Positions 10,138 to 20,051 of a stretch of 64,000 nucleotides of DNA are shown one piece after another (position 1 is the stretch's first letter; the number at the start of each line of letters is the position of its first letter). This stretch comes from Apirhabdus apintestini (GTDB lineage Bacteria > Pseudomonadota > Gammaproteobacteria > Enterobacterales > Enterobacteriaceae). The notes under the pieces are model-generated. The model was given only the letters and a program-made list of their open reading frames with translations. It did not search any database and had not been told where the DNA came from. The DNA lies in contig CP138906.1 in NCBI GenBank assembly GCA_033977085.1, positions 1,860,001 to 1,924,000 of the forward strand. The letters run 5' to 3'. A program made the position numbers and the translations under genes.

Positions 10138-10714
10138 ATACTGCCGGCGCTGATTACTACCTCAGGCGATAAATCACCGCCGTCTTAGTGCCTATCCCGT
10201 AGAGATGGCCTTTTACGTTTTTAGCGCTGCCTCCTTACTCTGTCTTTACTTTCTTCTTCTGCCTGTGGCCTCTTTCTCTGCTGGCTTGTTACCTGTACAG
10301 GTTAAGGCAGCAGCTTCCAGCGCCTCTCTTCAGACGATATTTAAACCGACGGTAAAAATATTTTTACGCGCGCTTTCATAGACGCAACTAAAAATAGTTT
10401 ATCGCCGCGATATTCAGCTGGCTGCCTGTGAAATATCTACCATTGCATTATTAACCGCTCGCCTATATTACGCATTTTACTGAAAGTCGGCCCGCAGCGA
10501 GTAAAATCTGCTGATGACGCTGCTCAGGGAACAAAGCGCTTTGGTTGCATCTCACGGTAAGACATAAAAACGAATAAGAGCGGTTGCTGGCGGATATCAA
10601 TTTCATACAAGTAACAACGCTTACTGAGCCAGCCAGACAAGCCCGCACGCCTTAAATATTCTTTCTGACTGCATCCAGATAATTATGATTATCTCTTCGT
10701 GCGCTCATACGGGA
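10138..10714. other. Gene-free stretch between fabI and IS copy 1
   Basis: About 580 bp where E. coli carries yciW. I see no convincing homologous frame on either strand; the longest open frame is a 61-codon one on the minus strand without family features. Probably an eroded gene space, into which the IS inserted. Confidence 0.45.
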
Positions 10715-10805
10715 ATACGTGTTACCAACGGTGCAAAACTGATCCACCCCAGCGGTTGAAAACTGATCCAGGGGTTAATCTGCTCCTCTGAATACAGGGG
10801 AGCTT

Positions 10806-11824
<1,019 letters not shown>

Positions 11825-11828
<4 letters not shown>

Positions 11829-12606
11829 TGGTCGAACTACAACATCAACGGCTGATGGTGCTTGCTGAACAGCCCAGCTGGACAGCCTTATCGGCGCGGC
11901 GCCGGCACTGTCGCAACAGGCAGTGGATCAGGAATGGAGCTATATGGACTTCCTGGAGCACCTGCTACATGAGGAGAAACTGGCCCGGCATCAGCGTAAA
12001 CAGGCGATGTACACGCGGATGGCAGCCTTCCCGGCGGTGAAGACGTTCGAGGAATACGACTTCACCTTCGCCACCGGCGCACCTCAGAAGCAAATCCAGT
12101 CGCTGCGTTCCCTGAGCTTCATCGAACGTAACGAAAACATCGTGTTGCTGGGCCCCTCGGGCGTGGGGAAAACACATCTGGCGATAGCCATGGGCTACGA
12201 GGCAGTACGGGCGGGCATCAAGGTTCGCTTCACAACAGCAGCGGACCTGCTGTTACAGCTGTCGACTTCCCAGCGTCAGGGGCGTTACAAAACGACACTC
12301 AATCGCGGTGTCATGGCCCCCAAACTGCTCATCATCGACGAAATAGGCTATCTGCCGTTCAGCCAGGAAGAGGCAAAGCTGTTCTTCCAGGTCATTGCCA
12401 AACGTTACGAAAAGAGCGCGATGATCCTGACCTCTAACCTGCCGTTCGGGCAGTGGGACCAGACGTTCGCGGGTGATGCAGCCCTGACATCGGCAATGCT
12501 GGACCGGATCTTACATCACTCACACGTAGTCCAGATAAAAGGAGAGAGCTATCGACTGAAGCAGAAACGAAAGGCCGGGGTTATAGCGGAAGCTAATCCT
12601 GAGTAA
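11825..12606 (+). pseudogene. istB: istB helper ATPase, IS copy 1, frameshifted at codon 19
   Basis: IstB is a AAA+ protein that assembles on DNA and directs IstA to target sites. Compared with copy 2, a T is missing in CCCAGCTGG (about 11876), so translation from ATG 11825 leaves frame after MMVELQHQRLMVLAEQPS. Downstream, an ATG at 11923 opens 227 codons in the correct frame and includes Walker A GPSGVGKT and Walker B LLIIDE. A shortened protein lacking about 33 residues is conceivable. Confidence 0.9.
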
Positions 12607-12787
12607 GCAAGGTGGATCAATATTAGACCGTTGGTGGTGACGGTAAGTGGATCACTTTTTACCCGTTGTTGACAATACGGGTATCCCGCTCAAATCTCAC
12701 CTCGTTTTTACATAAACTTCACTTGCTGCAACTGGCGGATTCGCGTAAAACTGTCAGCCGCTCTTTTGGCCACGAAAACGCAAACCT

Positions 12788-14713
12788 ATGTTTCAGGATA
12801 ATCCGCTGCTTGCGCAGCTTAAACAGCAATTACACTCCCAAACGCCGCGCGCTGAAGGGGTAGTCAAAGGCACGGAAAAAGGCTTTGGTTTCCTCGAAGT
12901 CGAAGCAAATAAAAGCTACTTTATTCCGCCTCCGCAAATGAAAAAGGTCATGCACGGTGACCGCATTATTGCCTCTATCCACACCGATAAAGATCGTGAA
13001 ATTGCAGAGCCTGAGGAGCTGGTCACTCCTTTTCTGACCCGCTTTGTCGGGCGGGTGCAAAAAGATGACCGCTACGCTATTTTACCTGACCACCCTTTAT
13101 TAAAAGACGCAATTGCCTGCCGCCCGGATCGGGGCCTGGCACATGAATTTCAGGACGGCGACTGGGCCGTAGCAGAAATGCGCCGCCATCCGCTGAAGGG
13201 CGATCGCAGTTTTTATGCTGAATTAACGCATTATATTACCCACGGCGATGATTGCTTTGCTCCCTGGTGGGTGACGCTTGCGCGCCATAACCTTGAGCGT
13301 GAAGCCCCGAACGGCGTGTCAGTCGAAATGATGGATGAAGGTCTGCCGCGTGAAGATTTAACCGCCCTGCCCTTTGTAACTATTGATAGCGCCAGTACTG
13401 AAGATATGGATGATGCGCTGGTGGTTGAACAAAAAGGCGACGCGCTGATTTTGACCGTTGCCATCGCCGATCCCACCGCGTGGATCGCCGCCGGCAGTAA
13501 ATTAGACGGTATCGCCCGGGTTCGCGCATTCACCAACTATCTGCCGGGGTTCAATATCCCAATGCTGCCGCGCGAATTATCGGACGACCTCTGTTCTCTG
13601 CGCCCGAATGTGCGCCGCCCGGTGCTGGCCTGCCGTATGCGCATTGAAAAAGACGGGACGCTGAATGAGGATATCCACTTTTTTGCTGCGGAAATCGAAT
13701 CTAAAGCAAAACTGGTCTACGATAACGTGTCCGATTGGCTGGAGAAGCAAGGCGACTGGCAGCCGGATAACGACACAATTGCTGAACAAATTACGCTGCT
13801 GAATGAAGTCTGTCAGCGTCGCAGCGCGTGGCGTCAGACGCATGCGCTGGTATTTAAAGACCGTCCAGACTATCGCTTCGTGTTGGGTGAAAAAGGCGAA
13901 GTATTGGATATTATTGCCGAACCGCGCCGTATCGCGAACCGCATAGTTGAAGAAGCAATGATTGCAGCCAATGTTTGCGCCGCAATCACGCTGCGCGACA
14001 AACTCGGATTTGGCATTTATAACCTACACGCAGGTTTCGATCCTACTAACATTGAGCAGCTAACTGCAATGCTGGAAAGCCACGGTCTGCATGCCGATCC
14101 CGCGGAGGTCCAGACCTTATCCGGTTTTTGCAAACTGCGCCGTGAAATAGATGCTCAGCCAAGCGGTTTTCTTGATAGTCGCATCCGCCGCTTCCAGTCC
14201 TACGCGGAAATTGGCACCTCACCGGGTCCTCATTTTGGATTAGGTTTAGAAGCCTATGCAACCTGGACGTCGCCGATACGTAAATACGGCGATATGGTTA
14301 ATCATCGCTTACTGAAAGCGTTAATTAAGGGTGAACAACCACCGCGTCCCGAAGATGAAACTATCGCGCAAATGAGCGAGCGTCGGCGTTTTAATCGGAT
14401 GGCTGAACGCGACGTTGGAGACTGGCTATACGCGCGCTTCTTGCAGGATAAAGCAGGAACCGATACGCGCTATGCTGCGGAAATTATCGATATCAGCCGT
14501 GGTGGGATGCGCGTTCGCCTCGTAGATAATGGCGCAGTGGCGTTTATTCCTGCCCCCTTCCTGCATGCGGTTCGCGATGAGCTGGTTTGCAGTCAGGAAA
14601 CGGGTACCGTGCAAATTAAGGGCGAAAGCGTTTACAAAGTTACTGAGGTTATTGACATAACTATCGCTGAAGTGCGCATGGAAACGCGTAGCATAATCGC
14701 CCGCCCGGCCTAA
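12788..14713 (+). CDS. rnb: Exoribonuclease II
   Basis: RNase II degrades single-stranded RNA 3' to 5' and is a main mRNA-turnover enzyme. The product is 641 aa (E. coli 644). N-terminal cold-shock domains are followed by the RNB catalytic domain with the metal-binding Asp cluster in TIDSASTEDMDDAL, and then a C-terminal S1 domain ending MRLVD-type sheets and MASRSI-like tail (METRSIIARPA). Intact despite its size. Copy 1 of the IS100-like element ends 113 bp upstream, within the region where its native promoter should lie. Confidence 0.97.
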   Translation: MFQDNPLLAQLKQQLHSQTPRAEGVVKGTEKGFGFLEVEANKSYFIPPPQMKKVMHGDRIIASIHTDKDREIAEPEELVTPFLTRFVGRVQKDDRYAILPDHPLLKDAIACRPDRGLAHEFQDGDWAVAEMRRHPLKGDRSFYAELTHYITHGDDCFAPWWVTLARHNLEREAPNGVSVEMMDEGLPREDLTALPFVTIDSASTEDMDDALVVEQKGDALILTVAIADPTAWIAAGSKLDGIARVRAFTNYLPGFNIPMLPRELSDDLCSLRPNVRRPVLACRMRIEKDGTLNEDIHFFAAEIESKAKLVYDNVSDWLEKQGDWQPDNDTIAEQITLLNEVCQRRSAWRQTHALVFKDRPDYRFVLGEKGEVLDIIAEPRRIANRIVEEAMIAANVCAAITLRDKLGFGIYNLHAGFDPTNIEQLTAMLESHGLHADPAEVQTLSGFCKLRREIDAQPSGFLDSRIRRFQSYAEIGTSPGPHFGLGLEAYATWTSPIRKYGDMVNHRLLKALIKGEQPPRPEDETIAQMSERRRFNRMAERDVGDWLYARFLQDKAGTDTRYAAEIIDISRGGMRVRLVDNGAVAFIPAPFLHAVRDELVCSQETGTVQIKGESVYKVTEVIDITIAEVRMETRSIIARPA

Positions 14714-14729
14714 TCCCCCGTTAAATCTA

Positions 14730-14749
14730 GCGCAGTGCCAATGCTGCGC
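14730..14749 (+). terminator. Possible weak terminator of rnb
   Basis: GCGCAG-N8-CTGCGC stem 17 bp past the rnb stop, followed by CTCTATT rather than a strong T run. Weak. Confidence 0.4.
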
Positions 14750-14756
14750 CTCTATT

Positions 14757-14797
14757 AGCCTTTAGCCTTTAGCCTTTAGCCTTTAGCCTTTAGCTTT
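14757..14797. repeat. 7-bp tandem repeat, AGCCTTT x5 plus a partial unit
   Basis: Five perfect head-to-tail AGCCTTT units (14757-14791) and a degenerate AGCTTT, in the spacer between rnb and osmB. Such arrays arise by replication slippage and can vary in copy number. No obvious function. Confidence 0.95.
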
Positions 14798-15074
14798 ATA
14801 TCGTCTGAGCTTATTCAGTCATATTTTCAGCGCGTTGCACGCTGAAAATGCCGACCTGATACGTTACGACACTGTAACAATTAAGATTCTTTTACCTGTC
14901 TAAATATTTTGTATCACTTAGAATAGTATTTAGCGATATAACAGGTAGTGATAATCACTGGGGTGATTTATTGGCTGTATCGCAGCTTCGTTCACAAAGA
15001 CGCTTTAAGTTGCCAATTAGCCGTTATACTTAGTGGGTGTCTTTCTGTGAATCTTAATTCAGGAGAAAGTATTT

Positions 15075-15289
15075 ATGACATTTAATAACAAAAAATCGCT
15101 GCTGCCGTTTTGGCTGTAACTCTGGCAATGTCTCTCAGCGCCTGTAGTCACTGGTCGAAACGCGACCGTAACACGGCAATCGGTGCCGGTGCAGGCGCCA
15201 TTGGCGGCTCTGTCCTGACCGATGGCAGCACGCTTGGCACTCTCGGCGGTGCAGCGGTCGGCGGTATTATCGGTCACCAGGTGCACTGA
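15075..15289 (+). pseudogene. osmB: osmB, osmotically inducible lipoprotein, one frameshift
   Basis: OsmB is a small outer-membrane lipoprotein induced by osmotic stress and stationary phase. It starts MTFNNKK and breaks at an A6 run (15090-15095). With one more A it reads AAVLAVTLAMSLSACSHW, placing a lipobox LSAC, and then the glycine-rich C-terminus GGAAVGGIIGHQVH. Corrected length 71 aa (E. coli 72). RBS AGGAG precedes it. The single homopolymer indel may be an artefact. Confidence 0.88.
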
Positions 15290-15426
15290 TACGGCTGAAA
15301 TAGACGCTTTTTGCGGGCCTGGTGGTCTTCAACCGACCCGCTTAATTCCTCCCGGACCAGCGGCCTTTACTACGTTATCAGCCCCACCCGACATTAACTT
15401 TCGTAAGCCCAAATCCCTGACAGTAA

Positions 15427-15752
15427 TCATCCCCCGCCAGTTTGGCTTTCATTCCTTTTTCTTCCAGCAGGCTTTTAATAAGTTCTCGTTTATCCCCTGG
15501 ATTTCAATAACTCCATCTTTAATCGCCCCCCGCAGCCGCATTTTTTCTTTAATTCAGCAGCAATTTTTGCGATTACGTCATCATCCGCATCAATCCCGGA
15601 TATCACACAAACCCCTTCCCTTTACGACCACTGGTTTGGCGCTGAATGCGAACAATACCATCGCCCTTTGGGCGTGCTTTAGGCTGCTCAGGTTCAGCAA
15701 TCCGCCCCGTGGCAGTGGAATACACCAGTCGGCTGTTGTCATCTTTGGCCAT
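15427..15752 (-). pseudogene. yciH: yciH (SUI1/eIF1-like), four G-run deletions
   Basis: YciH is the bacterial SUI1/eIF1-like protein thought to affect translation-initiation fidelity. It starts MAKDDNSRLVYSTATGRI one base after the pyrF stop, as in E. coli. Each of four runs of G on the minus strand (15612-15615, 15526-15531, 15494-15497 and 15431-15435) lacks one G. Correcting them gives GVCVISGIDADDDVIAKIAA, the KKKCGCGGAIKDGVIEIQG core and a final KAKLAGG. Four deletions all in G runs within 326 bp point to a technical or slippage cause rather than relaxed selection. Confidence 0.88.
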
Positions 15753-15753
15753 T

Positions 15754-16485
15754 CTATTCTCCGTTAATTTCCGCCAGAATCTGCTGCAACGCCGCGGCAG
15801 GGTTGGCGGCCAGGGTAATGGGACGCCCGATCACCATATAATCCACGCCCGCCTGACGAGCCTGGTGCGGTGTCATCACTCTGCGCTGATCGAATGCGTC
15901 AGCGCCTTGAGGGCGTATGCCGGGCGTAACCAGTTGAAACTCAGCACCAAAGGTCTGCTTAAATTTTTTCGCTTCCTGCGCCGAGCACACTACCCCATCC
16001 AGCCCACAGGATTTCGTCAATGCAGCAAGGCGCTCAGCGTATGTGGCAGGCTCTACATCGAGTCCTACGTCGCGCAAATCGCTTGCTTCCATGCTGGTAA
16101 GTACCGTGACAGCAATCAATAGTGGAGCTTCTTTCCCATATGGCTGCAGGGCATCACGCGCGGCCTGCATCATACGCTTGCCGCCGCTGGCGTGTACATT
16201 TACCATCCAAACGCCAAGTTCAGCGGCAGAGGCTACCGCGCGCGCCGTTGTATTGGGAATATCGTGAAATTTCAAATCAAGGAAAACCCGGAAACCACGC
16301 TGCTGCACATCGCGGATCAGGGATGGACCAAAGCGTGTAAACATCTCTTTGCCAATTTTAAGGCGGCAGGATTGGGGATCGATACTATCGATGAATGATA
16401 ATGCCTGCCGAGAATCCTGATAATCGAGAGCCACAATAATGGGTGTTTCAGCACGGGATAAGGTAGATGTGACATCAGACTGCAT
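15754..16485 (-). CDS. pyrF: Orotidine 5'-phosphate decarboxylase
   Basis: Last step of UMP synthesis: OMP to UMP plus CO2. The product is 243 aa (E. coli 245). The catalytic DxKxxD signature is in FLDLKFHDIPNT, with ALDYQDSR at the start and GIRPQGADAFDQRRVMTP near the phosphate-binding end. Intact. Lies between lapB and yciH on the minus strand, in the E. coli operon order. Confidence 0.97.
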   Translation of the reverse strand: MQSDVTSTLSRAETPIIVALDYQDSRQALSFIDSIDPQSCRLKIGKEMFTRFGPSLIRDVQQRGFRVFLDLKFHDIPNTTARAVASAAELGVWMVNVHASGGKRMMQAARDALQPYGKEAPLLIAVTVLTSMEASDLRDVGLDVEPATYAERLAALTKSCGLDGVVCSAQEAKKFKQTFGAEFQLVTPGIRPQGADAFDQRRVMTPHQARQAGVDYMVIGRPITLAANPAAALQQILAEINGE

Positions 16486-16643
16486 GGCGCTTCCTTTTTA
16501 ACTGGCGCCTGAGGGCGCGAAAAAGACAAACGGCTCGCATTCTACCCATCACAACCTAAAAAGAACAGCACACAAGGCGCGTCAGACCGCGCATTTTTAA
16601 TAGATATTTAAGTATGTTGTAACTAAGTAGCGTTTTTTAAAAA

Positions 16644-17813
16644 CTACTGCCCATCTAAGCCGCGAATGGGTTTCACCGTAGACCATGCCCGACAGGACGG
16701 GCAGTGCCAGTACATTGTAAAGGCGGTGAATCCGCACTTTTGGCAGCGATAGCGCGGCTTAGTACGAAGCTGTTCACCAACCATCTCCCGCAGCGCTGCC
16801 AGGCTCTCTTTCGCCCGCCCTTCTTCTGCTTCGCTCAACTGATAATCCATCAAGCGATGAAAAACTCGCGTCGTGGGATGTTGCCGCAGACGGTGTGTGA
16901 TAAATTCCTGAGCGCTTTCAATACCTTTATGTTGCTCAATAACTTCTGCCAGCATCAATTCCGCCGTAGCGCCGGTATCCTCTTCAACACAGCGACGTAG
17001 ATACGCCTCCCAAACCCCGGGTTTGCCTAGTTGTTGATAACATATTTGCAGCATTTCCAGCGTTTCGCTAACCAACTCCTTGTCCTGTTCAATAACTTGC
17101 TGAAGATAGTCGGCGGCGTGAGGATAATCGCCCTTTTCCATCAGAATACGGCCACGCATAATGGATATCCGCGCGCTACTGCCATCTGCTGAAGCGCCTT
17201 TTTTCAGTAAGACCAGCGCGCGGTCAAAGTCGTCATTGCCCATAGCCTGCAGCGCCAATTCACAGTAAAAATGCGCAATTTCAACGCGCTGTGCGCTTTT
17301 GCCAAGTTTGACCAGACGCTCGGCGATATCGATGGCCTTTTGCCAGTCGCTGGTTGCCTGATAAATAGTCAATAACTGCTGCAGGGCGCTGAGACGGAAA
17401 TCCTCTTCATTGGTCAACTGGCTAAACATCTCTTCCGCCCGGTCATAGAGACCTGCAGCCATATAATCACGCCCTAATTGTTGCACTGCCAACAGGCGCT
17501 GATCGTAAGAAAGCGAAGCGCTTTCCATAAGCGACTGATGAATGCGAATCGCGCGATCGACTTCGCCACGAGAACGGAACAGATTACCCAGCGTCAAATG
17601 TGCCTCAACGGTGCCCGTATCTTCCTTGAGCATGTCCAGGAACAGGTCGACGGCTTTATCCTGTTGGTTGGATAGCAGAAAGTTCACGCCGGTAACATAT
17701 TCACGTGATAATCGATTCGCTTCCTGCTGTTTATCCTGGTGCGCACTTCTGCGCCCCATATACCAGCCATAAGCGGCAGCAACGGGTAATAACAGGAACA
17801 GCAACTCAAGCAT
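16644..17813 (-). CDS. lapB: LPS assembly regulator LapB (YciM)
   Basis: LapB is an inner-membrane TPR protein that, with FtsH, controls LpxC turnover and so balances LPS and phospholipid synthesis. The product is 389 aa, equal to E. coli. It has an N-terminal membrane anchor (residues 3-20, ELLFLLLPVAAAYGWYMG), a series of TPR repeats, and a C-terminal rubredoxin-like metal site with CQKCGF and CPSC. Intact. The start is 7 bp from the lapA stop. Confidence 0.97.
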   Translation of the reverse strand: MLELLFLLLPVAAAYGWYMGRRSAHQDKQQEANRLSREYVTGVNFLLSNQQDKAVDLFLDMLKEDTGTVEAHLTLGNLFRSRGEVDRAIRIHQSLMESASLSYDQRLLAVQQLGRDYMAAGLYDRAEEMFSQLTNEEDFRLSALQQLLTIYQATSDWQKAIDIAERLVKLGKSAQRVEIAHFYCELALQAMGNDDFDRALVLLKKGASADGSSARISIMRGRILMEKGDYPHAADYLQQVIEQDKELVSETLEMLQICYQQLGKPGVWEAYLRRCVEEDTGATAELMLAEVIEQHKGIESAQEFITHRLRQHPTTRVFHRLMDYQLSEAEEGRAKESLAALREMVGEQLRTKPRYRCQKCGFTAFTMYWHCPSCRAWSTVKPIRGLDGQ

Positions 17814-17819
17814 GCGTAA

Positions 17820-18117
17820 TTATTCCTGAACTGTTGGCGTGGCGGCTGGCGCATCAGCAGGAAGCAGTTTCTGTTCAAGGCGCTTAATTTTGCGCTCCGC
17901 ACGAACCAAAGAAAGCCGCACTTTCAGCCAAAAAGCCCGCAAATAAGCCATCCGATAATGAAACCCGCGCCAAATAGCGTTGCCAGGAGTGTCGAAATAC
18001 GATATTCGCCCTGCGCCAGCAGATAATTAAAAAGACCCGCCCGTCGTTTTGCGCGCCGAGCGTGACTGAAATAATAAAAATGGCGAGCAGTATTAAGAAA
18101 ATAAGTAAATATTTCAC
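17820..18117 (-). pseudogene. lapA: lapA (yciS), LPS assembly protein A, two frameshifts
   Basis: LapA is a small membrane partner of LapB. It begins MKYLLIFLILLAIFIISVTL, a membrane segment very close to E. coli. One base is missing near 18052 and another in a 5-base run at 17930-17934. Corrected reading gives NYLLAQGEYRISTLLATLFG, a second membrane segment, then SLVRAERKIKRLEQKLLPAD and a TAA at 17820-17822. About 99 aa if corrected. Confidence 0.87.
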
Positions 18118-18260
18118 ATCACTTCCCGTATGTCGTTGTTATCGATAATCGTCTGTCCAGCCCTGAACCCTACGCTATAAATTACCATTTCCTCCCGCTG
18201 GGGAAATGAAAAGCGCTAACCTTAGCGTAATTTATGGGGATTATTCCGGTTTTTACAAGG

Positions 18261-19028
18261 CTATTCTCCTGATTGACTGCGCGAGGCAATCTCCCGTTGC
18301 TCTTCTCGTGGCGGTGCAAGCGACCCACACCAGCGCTGGGTTAACCAGCAGGCAAATGTCACTAACAACCAGGAAATTAGCGCTGCCACTATTAGGTCGC
18401 GCGGCCAGTGCATACCTAATACCATTCTGCTGGCCATCACGCCGCCTGCCCAAAGCATTAATATCCCAACTAATACAATTCGACGCCGCGGCCACAGCAG
18501 CCCCACGCCCAATAACGCCCAGCTTGCTGCAAATAGAGTGTGTCCGGATGGAAAGGCAAATCCGGTCTCTTTACGCCAGTGGTTGCGCAACCATACCGGC
18601 AGATGAGTATCCCCCTGAAGCTGCTTGTCTACTATCGCACCGCGCATTTTGCGGTCCATGTGATAAAACTGCGCTGTTTTAATACCGTGACTTTTCTCAA
18701 GCCAGACCACGAAAGGTCTCGGTTCTTGAACGCGTTGTTTAATAAATGATTTCACTGTTTGCCCGCCAATAATCGCTACGGATAAAATCGCAAATAGCAT
18801 TAAAGCGGCTTTAAGACGAAATCGCAGGCACCATATAAAGACGATAAACAGTATAAAGTGGGTCATAATACCCCACGGGCGAGTCACCGTTTCTGTCAGC
18901 CAGAATAAGCCTTTTAACCCCAAAAATGCCGTTTCCGGGCGCCATTCCCAGCCGCTCAGGATGGTCACTACAGGCAATATCAGTAGCAATAGCATACCAA
19001 TAGTAGTGCGCTTTGCGATCGACAGCAT
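18261..19028 (-). CDS. pgpB: Phosphatidylglycerophosphatase B / undecaprenyl-PP phosphatase
   Basis: PgpB is a PAP2-family inner-membrane phosphatase acting on PGP, undecaprenyl diphosphate and other lipid phosphates. 255 aa (E. coli 254). The three PAP2 motifs are seen: KSFIKQRVQEPRP, PSGHT and SRMVLGMHWPRD. Several membrane helices. Intact. First gene of the pgpB-lapA-lapB-pyrF-yciH series on the minus strand, divergent from ribA. Confidence 0.96.
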   Translation of the reverse strand: MLSIAKRTTIGMLLLLILPVVTILSGWEWRPETAFLGLKGLFWLTETVTRPWGIMTHFILFIVFIWCLRFRLKAALMLFAILSVAIIGGQTVKSFIKQRVQEPRPFVVWLEKSHGIKTAQFYHMDRKMRGAIVDKQLQGDTHLPVWLRNHWRKETGFAFPSGHTLFAASWALLGVGLLWPRRRIVLVGILMLWAGGVMASRMVLGMHWPRDLIVAALISWLLVTFACWLTQRWCGSLAPPREEQREIASRSQSGE

Positions 19029-19235
19029 ATAGACTCCTTGCCGGTATATTATTTCAAGGATAACTGAAAATAGGCATTTCGGGGAAAGTGGCTATGCCCC
19101 ACGCGCGCAACAATAGCGTCCTTTTCGCAATGAGGCGCATCTGCCCGCGTTGTGGCAAAATAACCGATAATAACGACATACGGCCGGTATACCGGCGGGC
19201 ACCGTTAGGTGTTGATTGAGTATCTGGAGAATCAC

Positions 19236-19825
19236 ATGCAGCTTAAACGAGTGGCAGAAGCGAATCTGCCAACCCCTGGGGCGATTTCCTGATGGTGGGC
19301 TTTGAGGAGCTGGCCACTGGCCAGGATCATGTTGCGCTAGTCTATGGTGACGTTGTCGGAAGCGAGCCGGTGCTGTCGCGCATCCATTCCGAATGTTTGA
19401 CAGGCGATGCGTTGTTTAGTTTACGCTGCGACTGCGGCTTTCAACTAGAAGCTGCGCTATCTCATATTGCTGAAGAAGGCCGCGGAATTCTTCTTTACCA
19501 TCGTCAGGAAGGACGCAACATCGGTTTACTGAATAAAATTCGTGCCTATGCGCTGCAGGATCAGGGCTACGATACGGTGGAAGCCAACCATCAGCTGGGC
19601 TTCGCCGCCGATGAGCGCGATTTTACGCTGTGCGCCGACATGTTTAAGCTGCTGGGAGTAGATGAAGTCAGGTTGTTAACCAATAACCCGCGCAAAGTCG
19701 AGATTATGACAGAGGCAGGCATCAATATTGTAGAGCGCGTGCCGCTCATTGTCGGACGCAACCCGAAAAATGCCCACTATCTGGATACGAAAGCTGAGAA
19801 GATGGGACATCTTTTATCGGAATAA
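19236..19825 (+). pseudogene. ribA: ribA, GTP cyclohydrolase II, single C-run frameshift
   Basis: RibA opens the riboflavin pathway by hydrolysing GTP. It starts MQLKRVAEANLPTP and then leaves frame at a C4 run (19273-19276; C5 expected for TPWGDF). The remaining 178 codons are uninterrupted. Zinc ligands (CLTGDALFSLRCDCGF) and GTP-binding DNPRK-like (TNNPRKVEI) segments are present, and it ends KAEKMGHLLSE. ribA is essential without external riboflavin, so the one-base loss is likely a read error or rescued. Confidence 0.92.
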
Positions 19826-20051
19826 CTCGCCCCGGTTTTGTGACACCGTAACCCAAACGGTTATCTGTATGACACTTCTGTCTTCAGCCTGAAAGGCGTG
19901 TGCTATCCAGCTGAAGCCTGTAGCTGTGAAAATATTTACCCATACAAAACTGCACCCTACTCGTTGAGGATCCAACTTTTGGGGATGCAGTTTCGATATG
20001 GCGGTTTGTATAACAACGCTAAACGCCGTCAGTACTATGGTTATTCGGCGG

